A stretch of 33,571 nt of DNA from JACKBJ01 sp964549495 (lineage in GTDB: Bacteria; Chloroflexota; Anaerolineae; Epilineales; Epilineaceae): the NCBI GenBank assembly GCA_964549495.1, contig CAZJWJ010000055.1, forward strand, positions 1 through 33,571, given 5' to 3'. Within the stretch, counting starts at the first letter, position 1; every line of letters starts with the position of its first letter. The translations under genes were made by a program, and so were the position numbers. Shown one piece after another: positions 1-7,265 of the stretch. Below the pieces are notes generated by a model, which saw nothing but the letters and a program-made list of their open reading frames with translations, did no database searches and had not been told where the DNA came from.

Positions 1-264
1 TGCAGCCTCTTGTCGCAGCCGCCTGATGCCGTCGTCCCAAGGGAGCCACACCCAAGTCTGTTGACGTGCGGTGCTGACGTGCCGCCCCATGCCGTTGACG
101 TGGCCTTGGCTATTGAGCAGACTGCGGCGCAGACCGGACTGCCGGTGTCTGCCGATGGTGAGTGTACATGCGGTGCACCCCTGGGGCCCACTATCGACAA
201 GCGGCACGGCGTCTGTCATGCTTGCCACGTGATTGGGCGCGGGCGCGGCCGGCGTGTGCTGTGA
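1..264 (+). CDS. C-terminal part of an unrecognised protein with a putative zinc ribbon (5' partial)
   Basis: The frame is open from the first base of the window to a TGA at 262-264, so this is probably the end of a gene that starts upstream. A TTG at 10 is the only start-like codon near the edge and has no Shine-Dalgarno sequence. The visible 87 residues are hydrophilic. Near the end they carry a CxC motif followed about 17 residues later by CxxC with nearby His, the layout of a small zinc-binding ribbon, and then a short Arg/Gly-rich basic tail. I do not recognise the family. The start and any upstream domain are unseen, so function cannot be assigned. It could also be a chance open frame, but the Cys spacing argues for a real protein end. 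Confidence 0.35.
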   Translation, partial: CSLLSQPPDAVVPREPHPSLLTCGADVPPHAVDVALAIEQTAAQTGLPVSADGECTCGAPLGPTIDKRHGVCHACHVIGRGRGRRVL

Positions 265-445
265 CCGAGACGGTTTGTCGTGGTATCCGCTGAGTTGGAG
301 CAAGTGAGAGCGTGTCGCACGAGTGCTGACGCCGAAGCAGTGTACGATCGTACCGGAACTCGCTGCCAGGGCGACGAGCAACCAACTTCCATGTGGTGGG
401 GCGTAACGTGGCTGAGTAGATACCGCCCAGCCTTCACTGGATCCG

Positions 446-841
446 ATGAAGCGAGCGAAAAGCGTGAATCTGCAGAGTCCGGACTGGAATCCTATCAACG
501 GTCTTGTTGTTGGGATTGGACTTGCTGGAGCGACGGTTGCATTGGTGTGGCATGACCTCGGCTATGCCCTCAGCGAACTCCCATCGTTCTTCACCAACTT
601 CTTCCTGTTGCTTGTGCTTCGCTATGTCGGCGCTCTTTGCGTCGCGATCCTTGCCGGTGACTTGCTGGTCGCGATCCTCGAAGTGCCTCATGCTAGGCGA
701 GTAACTTGGGTGGTGCGTGTCGTGCTCTGGCTTGTAGTGACACATCTGCTATTCGAGTTCGGAAGTCTTGAATCCATGGCATACGATGTGCTTAGATTCT
801 TCGGAGTGTTGGATTCATTCAGTCGCTGGCGCAATGGCTAG
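446..841 (+). CDS. small integral membrane protein, first copy of a duplicated membrane-protein/lipoprotein module
   Basis: This encodes 131 residues with about three hydrophobic membrane spans: near residues 17-35, 47-78 (possibly two) and 86-103. A short charged N-terminus precedes a WNP motif at about residues 14-16. No known domain is recognised. A diverged relative lies at 6711-7154. Both share the WNP motif just before the first span, a GD-x(3)-A-x(3)-P stretch and a V-x-R-V-x-x-W segment in the last span. Each is followed directly by a lipoprotein gene of one family, which suggests the pair works together at the membrane. The ATG at 446 has no strong ribosome site. Base composition is less GC-rich than in most neighbours. 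The membrane nature is secure; the role is unknown. Confidence 0.7.
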   Translation: MKRAKSVNLQSPDWNPINGLVVGIGLAGATVALVWHDLGYALSELPSFFTNFFLLLVLRYVGALCVAILAGDLLVAILEVPHARRVTWVVRVVLWLVVTHLLFEFGSLESMAYDVLRFFGVLDSFSRWRNG

Positions 842-910
842 GCCATTCGCAGATCATGTTGCCGACAGCCACGCGCCGGCCACAGGCCGGATCATGAAAG
901 GAAGCTTGAC

Positions 911-2083
911 ATGGTTCCCCTTCACCGAGCGATCCCGGCGCCCCGCGTTTGGCCCAAGGCGCACTGGCTCCTCATCATCGCGCTCATGGCCACGGCCTGC
1001 CGCGACTCCGACGTCACACCCGATGTCGACCAGATCGTCGAGCGCGTTGTCGAGGCACGCTCCGGGAACACTTCGGCACATCACGTGGCGGAGCTAGCCA
1101 CGGAGATGCAGTGGGACCCCGATCCCGGTCTGGATATTCTCGACGCCATGACGATGACGCTCGAGTCCTGGACCGTCGGTCAGAACATGCGTGTCGAGGT
1201 ACAGGGCAATCGACTGTTCATGGGCAACTCCGTGACGGTTTCGGATGGCGTGACGGGGCGGACCCTCATGCAGGATGCAAGCCAGGCCTTCGAGGCGCCA
1301 ATGCCTGCCTTTGATGATACCGAGGTCTTGATCTCGCCTGATCAAGGCTCCATGATGCCCCATCTGTGGGTGCCGCATTGGCTTCAACGGGCGGATGTCG
1401 AGCTGGCTGGCGTCGAGGGGGTGGCCGGACGCGAGGCGTACCGGCTCGAGGCCCGGTCGAAGGCGGAGGGCGGGGACGCAGACGACGCGGAGCCGGTCAG
1501 CGGCACGGTCTGGGTCGATCGCGAGTACTTCTACCCACTGAAGCTCGATGTCCCAACGAGCTCGACGCACGTCCGCTTCATCGTTCGCGAGATCGAGTTC
1601 GATGTCCCCATTCCGCCCGAACGCTTCGAGTTGGACCTTCCCGCCGACGACGCGCTGACGAAGCGCACGAATTCGGATGACGCCTCTACGACCACCGCCG
1701 AAGAAGCGGCCGCCAAGGCCGGCTTCTCCTTGCTTTCCGTCGACCCAGCCAAGAGCGACTACCAACTCGAGCGCACCACCGTCAGGGAGACGCCCGGTGC
1801 TGATGACGGAACCCGGGTCGTGATCATGCAGACCTACCGGGGCGCCGCGGGTCTGGCCTCCGTCCAACAGATGCTCGCCGCGTCGTATGCTTCCGACTAC
1901 ATTGCCTCGATGAGCAGCTTGGGCGACTCACGGACGGTCCAGGTCGGTGGTCGCGAAGCGACCCTCGTCACCACGGACAATCGAGCTTCGACGCTCATCT
2001 GGCAGTCCGGCGAGACGCTCCTGACCGTCTCCAGCCGCCTATCCGATGAAGCGCTCATTGCCCTTGCAGAGTCGTTTCGCTGA
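911..2083 (+). CDS. lipoprotein with LolA/MucB-like N-terminal region and DUF4367-like C-terminal domain (copy 1)
   Basis: This encodes 390 residues. The N-terminus is a lipoprotein signal: a basic start, a hydrophobic core at about residues 19-27 and an A-T-A-C lipobox with Cys30 as the probable lipidated residue. Residues of about 35-240 resemble the LolA/MucB/YdcC beta-sheet fold, with DQIVERVVEA at its start and an ERFELDLP motif at its end. The last 130 residues resemble DUF4367, ending in the usual W-x(5)-L-x-V-S and L-x-A-L-A-E-S pattern. A good AAGGAAG ribosome site lies 6-7 bases before the ATG. The same leader, ATGAAAGG followed by a similar stretch, precedes the paralogue at 7266. 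The gene follows a small membrane-protein gene by 69 bases and is probably co-transcribed with it. The protein should be membrane-anchored on the outer face; substrate or partner is unknown. Confidence 0.85.
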   Translation: MVPLHRAIPAPRVWPKAHWLLIIALMATACRDSDVTPDVDQIVERVVEARSGNTSAHHVAELATEMQWDPDPGLDILDAMTMTLESWTVGQNMRVEVQGNRLFMGNSVTVSDGVTGRTLMQDASQAFEAPMPAFDDTEVLISPDQGSMMPHLWVPHWLQRADVELAGVEGVAGREAYRLEARSKAEGGDADDAEPVSGTVWVDREYFYPLKLDVPTSSTHVRFIVREIEFDVPIPPERFELDLPADDALTKRTNSDDASTTTAEEAAAKAGFSLLSVDPAKSDYQLERTTVRETPGADDGTRVVIMQTYRGAAGLASVQQMLAASYASDYIASMSSLGDSRTVQVGGREATLVTTDNRASTLIWQSGETLLTVSSRLSDEALIALAESFR

Positions 2084-2146
2084 TGCATCGACCCGGACGC
2101 TCGACGAAGTGAACATGACCTGAACCCTGCCGAACGGTCTAGCCAC

Positions 2147-2181
2147 CGACTGTTCATAGGCAATGCGGTGATGGTTTCGGA
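2147..2181 (+). pseudogene. remnant of a third lipoprotein paralogue
   Basis: These 35 bases match positions 1211-1245 inside the first lipoprotein gene at 30 of 35 positions. Read in the matching frame they give RLFIGNAVMVSD, against RLFMGNSVTVSD in copy 1 and a related AGTVMVSD stretch in copy 2. The match stops just before the toxin stop codon at 2184, and nothing recognisable precedes it beyond a few in-frame codons. The simplest reading is the debris of another lipoprotein copy, or a short duplicated piece, cut off where the toxin-antitoxin locus begins. Confidence 0.5.
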
Positions 2182-2183
2182 CC

Positions 2184-2594
2184 TTACTCGGGTGCAGCGC
2201 AGCGCAAGCCCATCGCGCTTGCGGTCTCGGCCATCCGCTTGTCGTAGGTGACGATCGCGCAGAGGGATTCGCCGAAGCTCCGGGCCGCGGCCAAATGGAT
2301 TGCATCCAGGCTGCGCAGAACGCGTGGGGGAAGCTCGGCGGCGGCATCCAATAGAACGGTGTCGAGGTCCAGCAAGCGAACGCGATCGAGAACTTCATGG
2401 GCCCGCGCGCTGGCATCGGCTCCATGTCGGGCGACTGCGCGCGGCACTTCGACACGGGCCAGGGCGCAGGAAACCCGGATCGGTTGGTCTCGCAAGTAGC
2501 GTCGGAGCGCCTCGGACTCTCTTTCCGCGACGACCAGCTTGACCAGCGCCGATGAGTCTAGATAGAGCGCCTCGACCGATAGCTCATCGCTCAT
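2184..2594 (-). CDS. PIN-domain toxin, VapC-like ribonuclease
   Basis: This encodes a 136-residue PIN-domain protein. The hallmark acidic residues are visible: Asp in YLDSSALVKL near the start, a Glu in the ARVEVPRA helix, Asp in RSLDAIHLAAA and Asp in TYDKRM near the end. PIN toxins cleave RNA, often tRNA, using a metal held by these residues. The ATG at 2594 lies inside the end of the upstream antitoxin gene, giving an 11-base overlap that suggests translational coupling. A longer reading to 2618 would lie wholly within the antitoxin and is less likely. With the Phd-type protein at 2584-2859 it forms a type II toxin-antitoxin operon. The RNA target cannot be read from the sequence. Confidence 0.88.
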   Translation of the reverse strand: MSDELSVEALYLDSSALVKLVVAERESEALRRYLRDQPIRVSCALARVEVPRAVARHGADASARAHEVLDRVRLLDLDTVLLDAAAELPPRVLRSLDAIHLAAARSFGESLCAIVTYDKRMAETASAMGLRCAAPE

Positions 2595-2859
2595 CTGCGC
2601 GCATCTCTTCGAGCACATCCGATGGCAGGTCCGTGCCCGGGACTGGAGCCAACGGGGAACCGAGCTCCAGCAGGTCTCTCTCGGCGGTCGAGAGTCGACC
2701 TTCCGCGTGGAGGCGTTCGAGCTGGTTGCCTTGCGGGATCGGCACGAGCAGCGCGACGGGACGGCCCCGATCCGTCACCTGGATCGTGCTGCCGCCCCGG
2801 ACCAGAGCGATGTACCGACTTGCCTTCTGCCGGAGCTCTCGAATGCCGATGGAGATCAT
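2584..2859 (-). CDS. Phd/YefM-family antitoxin
   Basis: This encodes 91 residues. The N-terminal half has the Phd/YefM DNA-binding pattern: IGIRELRQKASRYIALVRGG, then the strand VTDRGRPVALLVP. The C-terminal half is acidic and charged, as expected for the segment that wraps and blocks the PIN toxin encoded next. Such antitoxins dimerise, bind palindromes at their own promoter and repress the operon, more tightly when the toxin is bound. A perfect palindrome at 2859-2876 touches the ATG, and a second small inverted repeat lies at 2880-2892. No Shine-Dalgarno sequence precedes the ATG, so the message may be leaderless. Confidence 0.9.
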   Translation of the reverse strand: MISIGIRELRQKASRYIALVRGGSTIQVTDRGRPVALLVPIPQGNQLERLHAEGRLSTAERDLLELGSPLAPVPGTDLPSDVLEEMRADER

Positions 2860-2876
2860 GTGCTACTTGTAGCACA
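2859..2876. promoter_or_regulatory. perfect palindrome at the antitoxin start, probable autoregulatory operator
   Basis: TGTGCTA-CTTG-TAGCACA is a perfect inverted repeat with 7-base arms, and its edge is the first base of the antitoxin ATG. A second inverted repeat, GTCCT-TTT-AGGAC, follows at 2880-2892. Paired palindromes at the start are what Phd-family repressors bind, so these are likely operators. This is inference from position and symmetry. Confidence 0.6.
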
Positions 2877-2943
2877 ACGGTCCTTTTAGGACAATGCTTT
2901 CAGAGCGAGGTGCGAAAGGTGGCCCCGAACCGGGCGGATAGAA

Positions 2944-3117
2944 GTGTCCTGGACACCAAACGAACCACTGCAGGCCGAGCGCCTCACCCTGGTGCAGCTC
3001 CTTCGCCACGTCGAGGTGTTGAATCCCCTCGAGGCGATCACCGCGGCCGGCGACGAGGCTTGCAGGCTGATAGCCCAAGGCGCAAACTTACACTGTAAAC
3101 AGCAACCGCCCGGATAG
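2944..3117 (+). CDS. possible small ORF of 57 codons, unrecognised
   Basis: A GTG at 2944 opens a frame ending with TAG at 3115-3117. The product would be an amphipathic helical protein containing ERLTLVQLLRHVEVLNPLEA and then a short AAGDEACRLIAQGA stretch. The residue mix looks protein-like, but there is no convincing ribosome site and no family is recognised. The frame is open further upstream to about 2890, so this may instead be the tail of a decayed gene. The rest of 2877-3157 shows nothing else convincing. Confidence 0.25.
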   Translation: MSWTPNEPLQAERLTLVQLLRHVEVLNPLEAITAAGDEACRLIAQGANLHCKQQPPG

Positions 3118-3157
3118 ATCGCCCGCCATCGGGAACTTTCCGCCGAGAGGAACAGCC

Positions 3158-4234
3158 ATGCACAGCGCAGCACAGACGGACGCCGAGACCTCCGAGGCGA
3201 ACCTGGCCGCGAAGGGTGTCGGCGACGCGGCCCGATCCGCCGGCGCGTCGATGACGGCCGCCACCTACGATCGCTACGGCCCGTTGGACGTCGTAGCCAT
3301 CCGTACGGTCGCCCGGCCCGAGCCGGCCGAAAACCAGGTGCGGGTCCGGGTGCACGCCGCCGGCCTGCACATCGGCGACTGCTTCGGCGTGCACGGCAAG
3401 CCTCTGCCGGTGCGCATGGAGACCGGTTGGCGCCGGCCGAAGCTGGGCATCCCCGGCTACGACGTGGCCGGCGTGGTCGAGGCCGTCGGCCCGGACGCGC
3501 GGCGCCTGCAGCCGGGGGACGAGGTCTTCGGCACCTGCCACGGCAGCTGCGCCGAGTACGCGGTCGCGACCGAGGCGGCCTTGGTGCCCAAGCCGGCCGG
3601 CCTGAGCTTCGAGCAGGCGGCGGCCCTGCCCACCTCCGGTCTGGCGGCGCTGCACGCCTTGCGCGACGTGGGCAAGGTCCAGTCGGGCCAGCGCGTCCTG
3701 ATCAACGGCGCCTCGGGCGGTGTCGGCAGCTTCGCGGTGCAGATCGCCAAGGCCTACGGCGCCGAGGTCACCGGCGTATGCTCGACGCGCAACCTGGAGA
3801 TGGTGCGGTCCCTCGGGGCGGATCACGTGATCGACTACACGCAAGCGGACTTCACCCGCGGCGATCAGCGCTACGATCTGATTCTCGACAACGTCGAGAA
3901 CCGAGCGCTGGCCGAGGTCCGTCGGGCGCTCGAGCCCGAAGGCACGCTCATCCTCAACAGCGGCACCGGCGCCACGGGCTTGGCGATGCTGGCGCGCATG
4001 CTCGAGCCGCTCGTGCGCTCGCCCTTCTCGAGCCAGAGCCTGCGCCGCTTCCTGTCGGTGCCCAAGCAGGAGGACCTGGTCGCCCTGTCCGAGTTGGCTG
4101 CGGCCGGCCAGCTGCGGCCGGCCATCGACCGGACCTACCCGCTGGCCGAGACGCGGGATGCCCTGGCCCACATCGAGACCGGGCACGCCCGCGGCAAGGT
4201 GGTCGTGCAGGTGCTGCCGGTCGATGCGGGCTGA
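3158..4234 (+). CDS. NAD(P)-dependent zinc-free MDR oxidoreductase (quinone oxidoreductase-like)
   Basis: This encodes a 358-residue medium-chain dehydrogenase/reductase. The N-terminal GroES-like part covers about residues 36-145, with GYDVAGVVEAVG and LQPGDEVFG motifs. The NAD(P)-binding Rossmann part contains GASGGVGSFAVQIAK at about 184-198. The Cys/His set for a structural or catalytic zinc is not present as in true alcohol dehydrogenases. The closest functional group is therefore the quinone oxidoreductase/enoyl reductase-like branch, which reduces quinones or activated alkenes with NAD(P)H. The ATG at 3158 has a GAGAGG ribosome site 8 bases upstream. A later ATG would remove a 31-residue Ala-rich extension unusual for the family, so it is a fair alternative start. 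The protein should be cytosolic. The gene stands alone; substrate is unknown. Confidence 0.9.
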   Translation: MHSAAQTDAETSEANLAAKGVGDAARSAGASMTAATYDRYGPLDVVAIRTVARPEPAENQVRVRVHAAGLHIGDCFGVHGKPLPVRMETGWRRPKLGIPGYDVAGVVEAVGPDARRLQPGDEVFGTCHGSCAEYAVATEAALVPKPAGLSFEQAAALPTSGLAALHALRDVGKVQSGQRVLINGASGGVGSFAVQIAKAYGAEVTGVCSTRNLEMVRSLGADHVIDYTQADFTRGDQRYDLILDNVENRALAEVRRALEPEGTLILNSGTGATGLAMLARMLEPLVRSPFSSQSLRRFLSVPKQEDLVALSELAAAGQLRPAIDRTYPLAETRDALAHIETGHARGKVVVQVLPVDAG

Positions 4235-4300
4235 CGTGCCTCGGGCCGCCCTCGGTTGCGCCTCTTGTTGCTTGACGAGCCCTAATCAAGGAGACTGCTC

Positions 4301-4405
4301 ATGGAAGGTCTACCGCAGATCTTGTCTTGGGTAGCCCCCGGGCTAGGTTCGAGTCCCGCCCTACTTCACCGTCAGGTGCAGCACGCCGTCCCAGTCGCCG
4401 GGTAG
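4301..4405 (+). other. strong ribosome site and ATG opening a 34-codon frame; contains a tRNA T-arm-like 11-mer
   Basis: AAGGAGA sits 6 bases before an ATG at 4301, but the frame ends after 34 codons and runs into the 3' end of the convergent cyclase gene. It looks like the start of a lost gene. Inside it, GGTTCGAGTCC at 4346-4356 equals the conserved tRNA T-loop (B-box) sequence. The flanking bases do not make a good 5-bp T-stem, and no acceptor, D or anticodon arm can be drawn. It may be a tRNA 3'-end fragment left by an integration event, or chance. Confidence 0.25.
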
Positions 4406-6553
4406 GCCATGTTGCCGGTACCAGTCACAGCGCTCCCGGAAGCGCGTCGCGGCGATGGCGTAGCCGGCCAGGTCGGCGAAGGCGGCCTCGGCACGATCCA
4501 GGTCGCCGGCCCGAAACGCGGCCAGCGCCTTGGCGTAGGCCGCCGCTTCCGCGCTTTTGATGCCACGCGTCTCGGCGTCCGGCTCGCCCTCCAGGATCTC
4601 GAAGACCCGGAGCGGTCGCGAGCGGCCCTTGACCACCACCTCGTCGATCTCCTGGACCGTCCATGTCCGAACGCCGGCAAGTTCCAGGGCCGTCTCCGAT
4701 ACCATCAGCGGCGCGCCGTACATCTTGCACAAGCCTTCGACCCGCGAGGCGGTGTTGACCACGTCCGAGATCACGTTGGCATCCATGCGCTCGGCGCCGC
4801 CGATGGTGCCCAACATCACCGCACCCGCGTGCACGCCGATGCCGATCCGCAGGGGCGGCCCGCCGGCCGCGCTCTGCCCTCGATTGAAGGTCTGCATGGC
4901 CGATTGCATCGCCACGCCGGCCGCGATGGGGCCGGAGTTCTCGGTCTCGGAGTCGGGGAAGAGCGCCAGGAAGCCGTCGCCCAGATACTGCGCGACGAAG
5001 CCGCCATGCTGGTGGATGCAGGGCTCCATGGCCGCCAGGAAGTCGTTGACCAGACGGAAGCTCTGTTCCGGGCTGCGGGTCTCGACCAGGCCGCTGAAGT
5101 CGCGGATGTCGCAGAACAGCACGCCCATCTCCAATGCAGCGCTGTCGCCGCGCTCCACCTCGGTGATCTTCGCCCGACCGAGCAGCCGCAGGAAGGTGTT
5201 CGGGACGAATCGGGCCGAGGCGCGGTAGGCGCGGTCGAGCTCTTCCAGGCTATCGGCGAAGCGCGAGGCCAGGGCGGCCGACATGCCCGCGCTGAGCATG
5301 CCGATGGCCAGCAGGGTCAACCAGGGCCGGATGCCGGCATAGACGCCGGGTAGCCGCAGGATCGAGTCCAGCGCATCGCCCAGGCCCCAGAGCAAGAGCG
5401 GCAGGAAGCCCGGGAGCAGCAGGCGGGCACCCGGTGCGCCGATGCGCAGGCCGCGGATCGTCATCGCGATCCCGAACAGGGCCGCGCAGCCGTATGCCAC
5501 CAGGATCATCCGCCCCCAGGGGTCGGGCAGGTGCAGGGCGTAGAGCAGGCCGGCCAAGAGCAGGAAGCCGATCGCCAGTCGCGGGAGCCTTCGCCCGGGC
5601 CAGTCCGACAGGCGAGCGCCGAAGGCCAACATGGCCGCGTAGGACGAGGCGCGCAGCAGGATCGAGAAGTGGGCATAGAACCAGCTCGGTGCGACCAGGC
5701 CCATCGCCTGCGCCGACTGCCAGCTCAGGTGCAGGCCGAGCAGGGTGGCCGCCAGGGCGAACCAGCCCTGCTCGGCGGTCCGGCGCCGCAGATAGATTAA
5801 CCCGTGCACCAGGCCTACGGCGGCCAGGCAGAGACCGAGGAAGAGCTTGGGCAAGCCCTCGGGCGATCGCCAGCGCTCGACCCTCAGGGTGGACAGGTAG
5901 TGCTGCAGGGCATCGGCCGGCCCGACGATCGGCTGGGAGATCCGGCCGTCGTTGCGGGGGTTGAGCCCGGCCCAGACCCGGACGGCCAGCAGGATCTGGC
6001 CATCGGCGGTGGCATCGACCGGCACCCGTCCCTGGAAGGGGAAGGCCGGACCGGGCTCGGCCGCCGACGGGCGCCCGCTGGCGGCCACCCGCTGACCGTC
6101 CACGAAGACCTCCGCGGCATCCCGGACCTGCCACAGCCCGACGCCCAGCGCGCTTCCGTGGGGCACCGCGATCCGCATCCGGTACCAGCCGATGCCCCCG
6201 GCGGGCGCCTCGGTGAACTGCCGCCAGGCACGGTCCGCGGGCGCCGGCGACCATCCCGAGTCGTCCAGCTCCGGCGCCGACCAGCGCGGGTCGTCCCCGG
6301 CCCGGAAGCGCCAGGCCCCCGCCAGGGTCTGGATCGCTTCATCCCCCGCGTCGCCAGGTATCGGGTAGCGCGCCGACGGGGCGATCTGCGCGGGCTCGGC
6401 TCTCGAGCCTGCCGCCTCGAGCCCGGGCATCGGCGGGGCGGTGCGAAATGCGATGCAGCAGAGCAGGATGCCAGCGGCCAGACCGGTGGCCCGGCCGGCC
6501 CGGGACCCATGGAGACGTCGGTGTCCAGGAATTCGCAGCGATCGATGTAGCAT
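4361..6553 (-). CDS. membrane-bound class III nucleotide cyclase with extracytoplasmic sensor domain
   Basis: This encodes 730 residues. Order: a hydrophobic N-terminal signal or anchor (22-36), an extracytoplasmic jelly-roll-like domain (about 70-210, with WRFRAGDDPRW and WYRMRIAVP), seven or so membrane spans (about 236-430, as in 7TMR-DISM receptors), a class III cyclase domain (about 465-655) and a helical tail. The metal-binding aspartates are Asp482 (FCDIRDFSG) and Asp526 (YLGDGF). The transition-state Asn600 and Arg604 lie in VVNTASRVE. The two purine-selecting positions, Lys and Asp in adenylate cyclases, are Gln522 and Asn593 here, and the usual Gly of the IGD motif is Ser596. Activity is likely, but ATP versus GTP choice is uncertain. 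The ATG at 6553 has no clear ribosome site. The gene is monocistronic and convergent with the MDR gene. Confidence 0.88.
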   Translation of the reverse strand: MLHRSLRIPGHRRLHGSRAGRATGLAAGILLCCIAFRTAPPMPGLEAAGSRAEPAQIAPSARYPIPGDAGDEAIQTLAGAWRFRAGDDPRWSAPELDDSGWSPAPADRAWRQFTEAPAGGIGWYRMRIAVPHGSALGVGLWQVRDAAEVFVDGQRVAASGRPSAAEPGPAFPFQGRVPVDATADGQILLAVRVWAGLNPRNDGRISQPIVGPADALQHYLSTLRVERWRSPEGLPKLFLGLCLAAVGLVHGLIYLRRRTAEQGWFALAATLLGLHLSWQSAQAMGLVAPSWFYAHFSILLRASSYAAMLAFGARLSDWPGRRLPRLAIGFLLLAGLLYALHLPDPWGRMILVAYGCAALFGIAMTIRGLRIGAPGARLLLPGFLPLLLWGLGDALDSILRLPGVYAGIRPWLTLLAIGMLSAGMSAALASRFADSLEELDRAYRASARFVPNTFLRLLGRAKITEVERGDSAALEMGVLFCDIRDFSGLVETRSPEQSFRLVNDFLAAMEPCIHQHGGFVAQYLGDGFLALFPDSETENSGPIAAGVAMQSAMQTFNRGQSAAGGPPLRIGIGVHAGAVMLGTIGGAERMDANVISDVVNTASRVEGLCKMYGAPLMVSETALELAGVRTWTVQEIDEVVVKGRSRPLRVFEILEGEPDAETRGIKSAEAAAYAKALAAFRAGDLDRAEAAFADLAGYAIAATRFRERCDWYRQHGLPGDWDGVLHLTVK

Positions 6554-6710
6554 GGGTCACACTGCCAACGGTACGCGATGCGCGCCCATTATATCGGGAT
6601 GAAGGGCTGCGGCCAGCCCCCTTCCCGACCGATTTCGTGGTGACGATCTTGCTGTGTACCCTGTGGTCGTGGGCGCCGACTTCGAGCTTCGAGGATGGTG
6701 GGACTCGCTC

Positions 6711-7154
6711 ATGAAACTGGATCCACGGATTTGGAATCCGCTCGGGAGCATCGTCGATGGCATCTGGTTGTCCACCATAACCTTGCTCCTTTGGGGCAGC
6801 CTCGATCCGGGCGCCTCGGACATGCGACTGCAGGGTGTCGGGTGGCTTGTTCTCTTCTGGCTGTGGTTGACCCAGTGGATGACCTTGGCGGTCATGATCG
6901 GCGACTTCGTCATCGCGAACGTCCGCGCGCCATGGTCGGGGTATGCAAGGGGAGTGATCCGGGTCCTCGTCTGGATCATCGCCACGGGAATGGTGCTCGA
7001 CAACCTGCTGCTCAACCACGGCAGCCCCATTCGATCGGACTTGCGTTGGCTCGACTGGATCCACTGGATCGCCATCGCTTCGAGCGTCACGTTCCAGATC
7101 TACTGCGTACGGCGGCGGCCCGCTCCCTCACTCGGACCCGGCCAGCAGGCATGA
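6711..7154 (+). CDS. small integral membrane protein, second copy of the duplicated module
   Basis: From the ATG at 6711 this encodes 147 residues with three or four hydrophobic segments: about 14-28, 38-62, 76-95 and a final one near 112-128, followed by a basic, Pro-rich tail. A GTG at 6654 would add 19 residues. The ATG is preferred because the protein then lines up with the relative at 446-841, whose WNP motif also follows a short charged start, and because a GGTGGG stretch lies about 7 bases before it. Shared features are WNP, GD-x(3)-A-x(3)-P and V-I-R-V-L-V-W in the third span. It lies 111 bases before the second lipoprotein gene. No family name is recognised; the function is unknown. 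Confidence 0.72.
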   Translation: MKLDPRIWNPLGSIVDGIWLSTITLLLWGSLDPGASDMRLQGVGWLVLFWLWLTQWMTLAVMIGDFVIANVRAPWSGYARGVIRVLVWIIATGMVLDNLLLNHGSPIRSDLRWLDWIHWIAIASSVTFQIYCVRRRPAPSLGPGQQA

Positions 7155-7265
7155 TCGAGCGGTTTGCTCGCGCGCCAGCGAAGTGGACCGTGCTCCGCCA
7201 ACGAGGCTATCGTGTGCAGGACGGATGCCCTTCGGCCGCACTGCAGACATGAAAGGCAGATTGCG

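Noticed and set aside
3038..4186. 382-codon minus-strand frame over the MDR oxidoreductase
   Set aside because: The plus strand shows GroES-like and Rossmann motifs; the other is a GC-rich shadow.
4290..4372. Intact tRNA gene
   Set aside because: Only the 11-base T-loop core matches; the T-stem does not pair and no other arm can be drawn.
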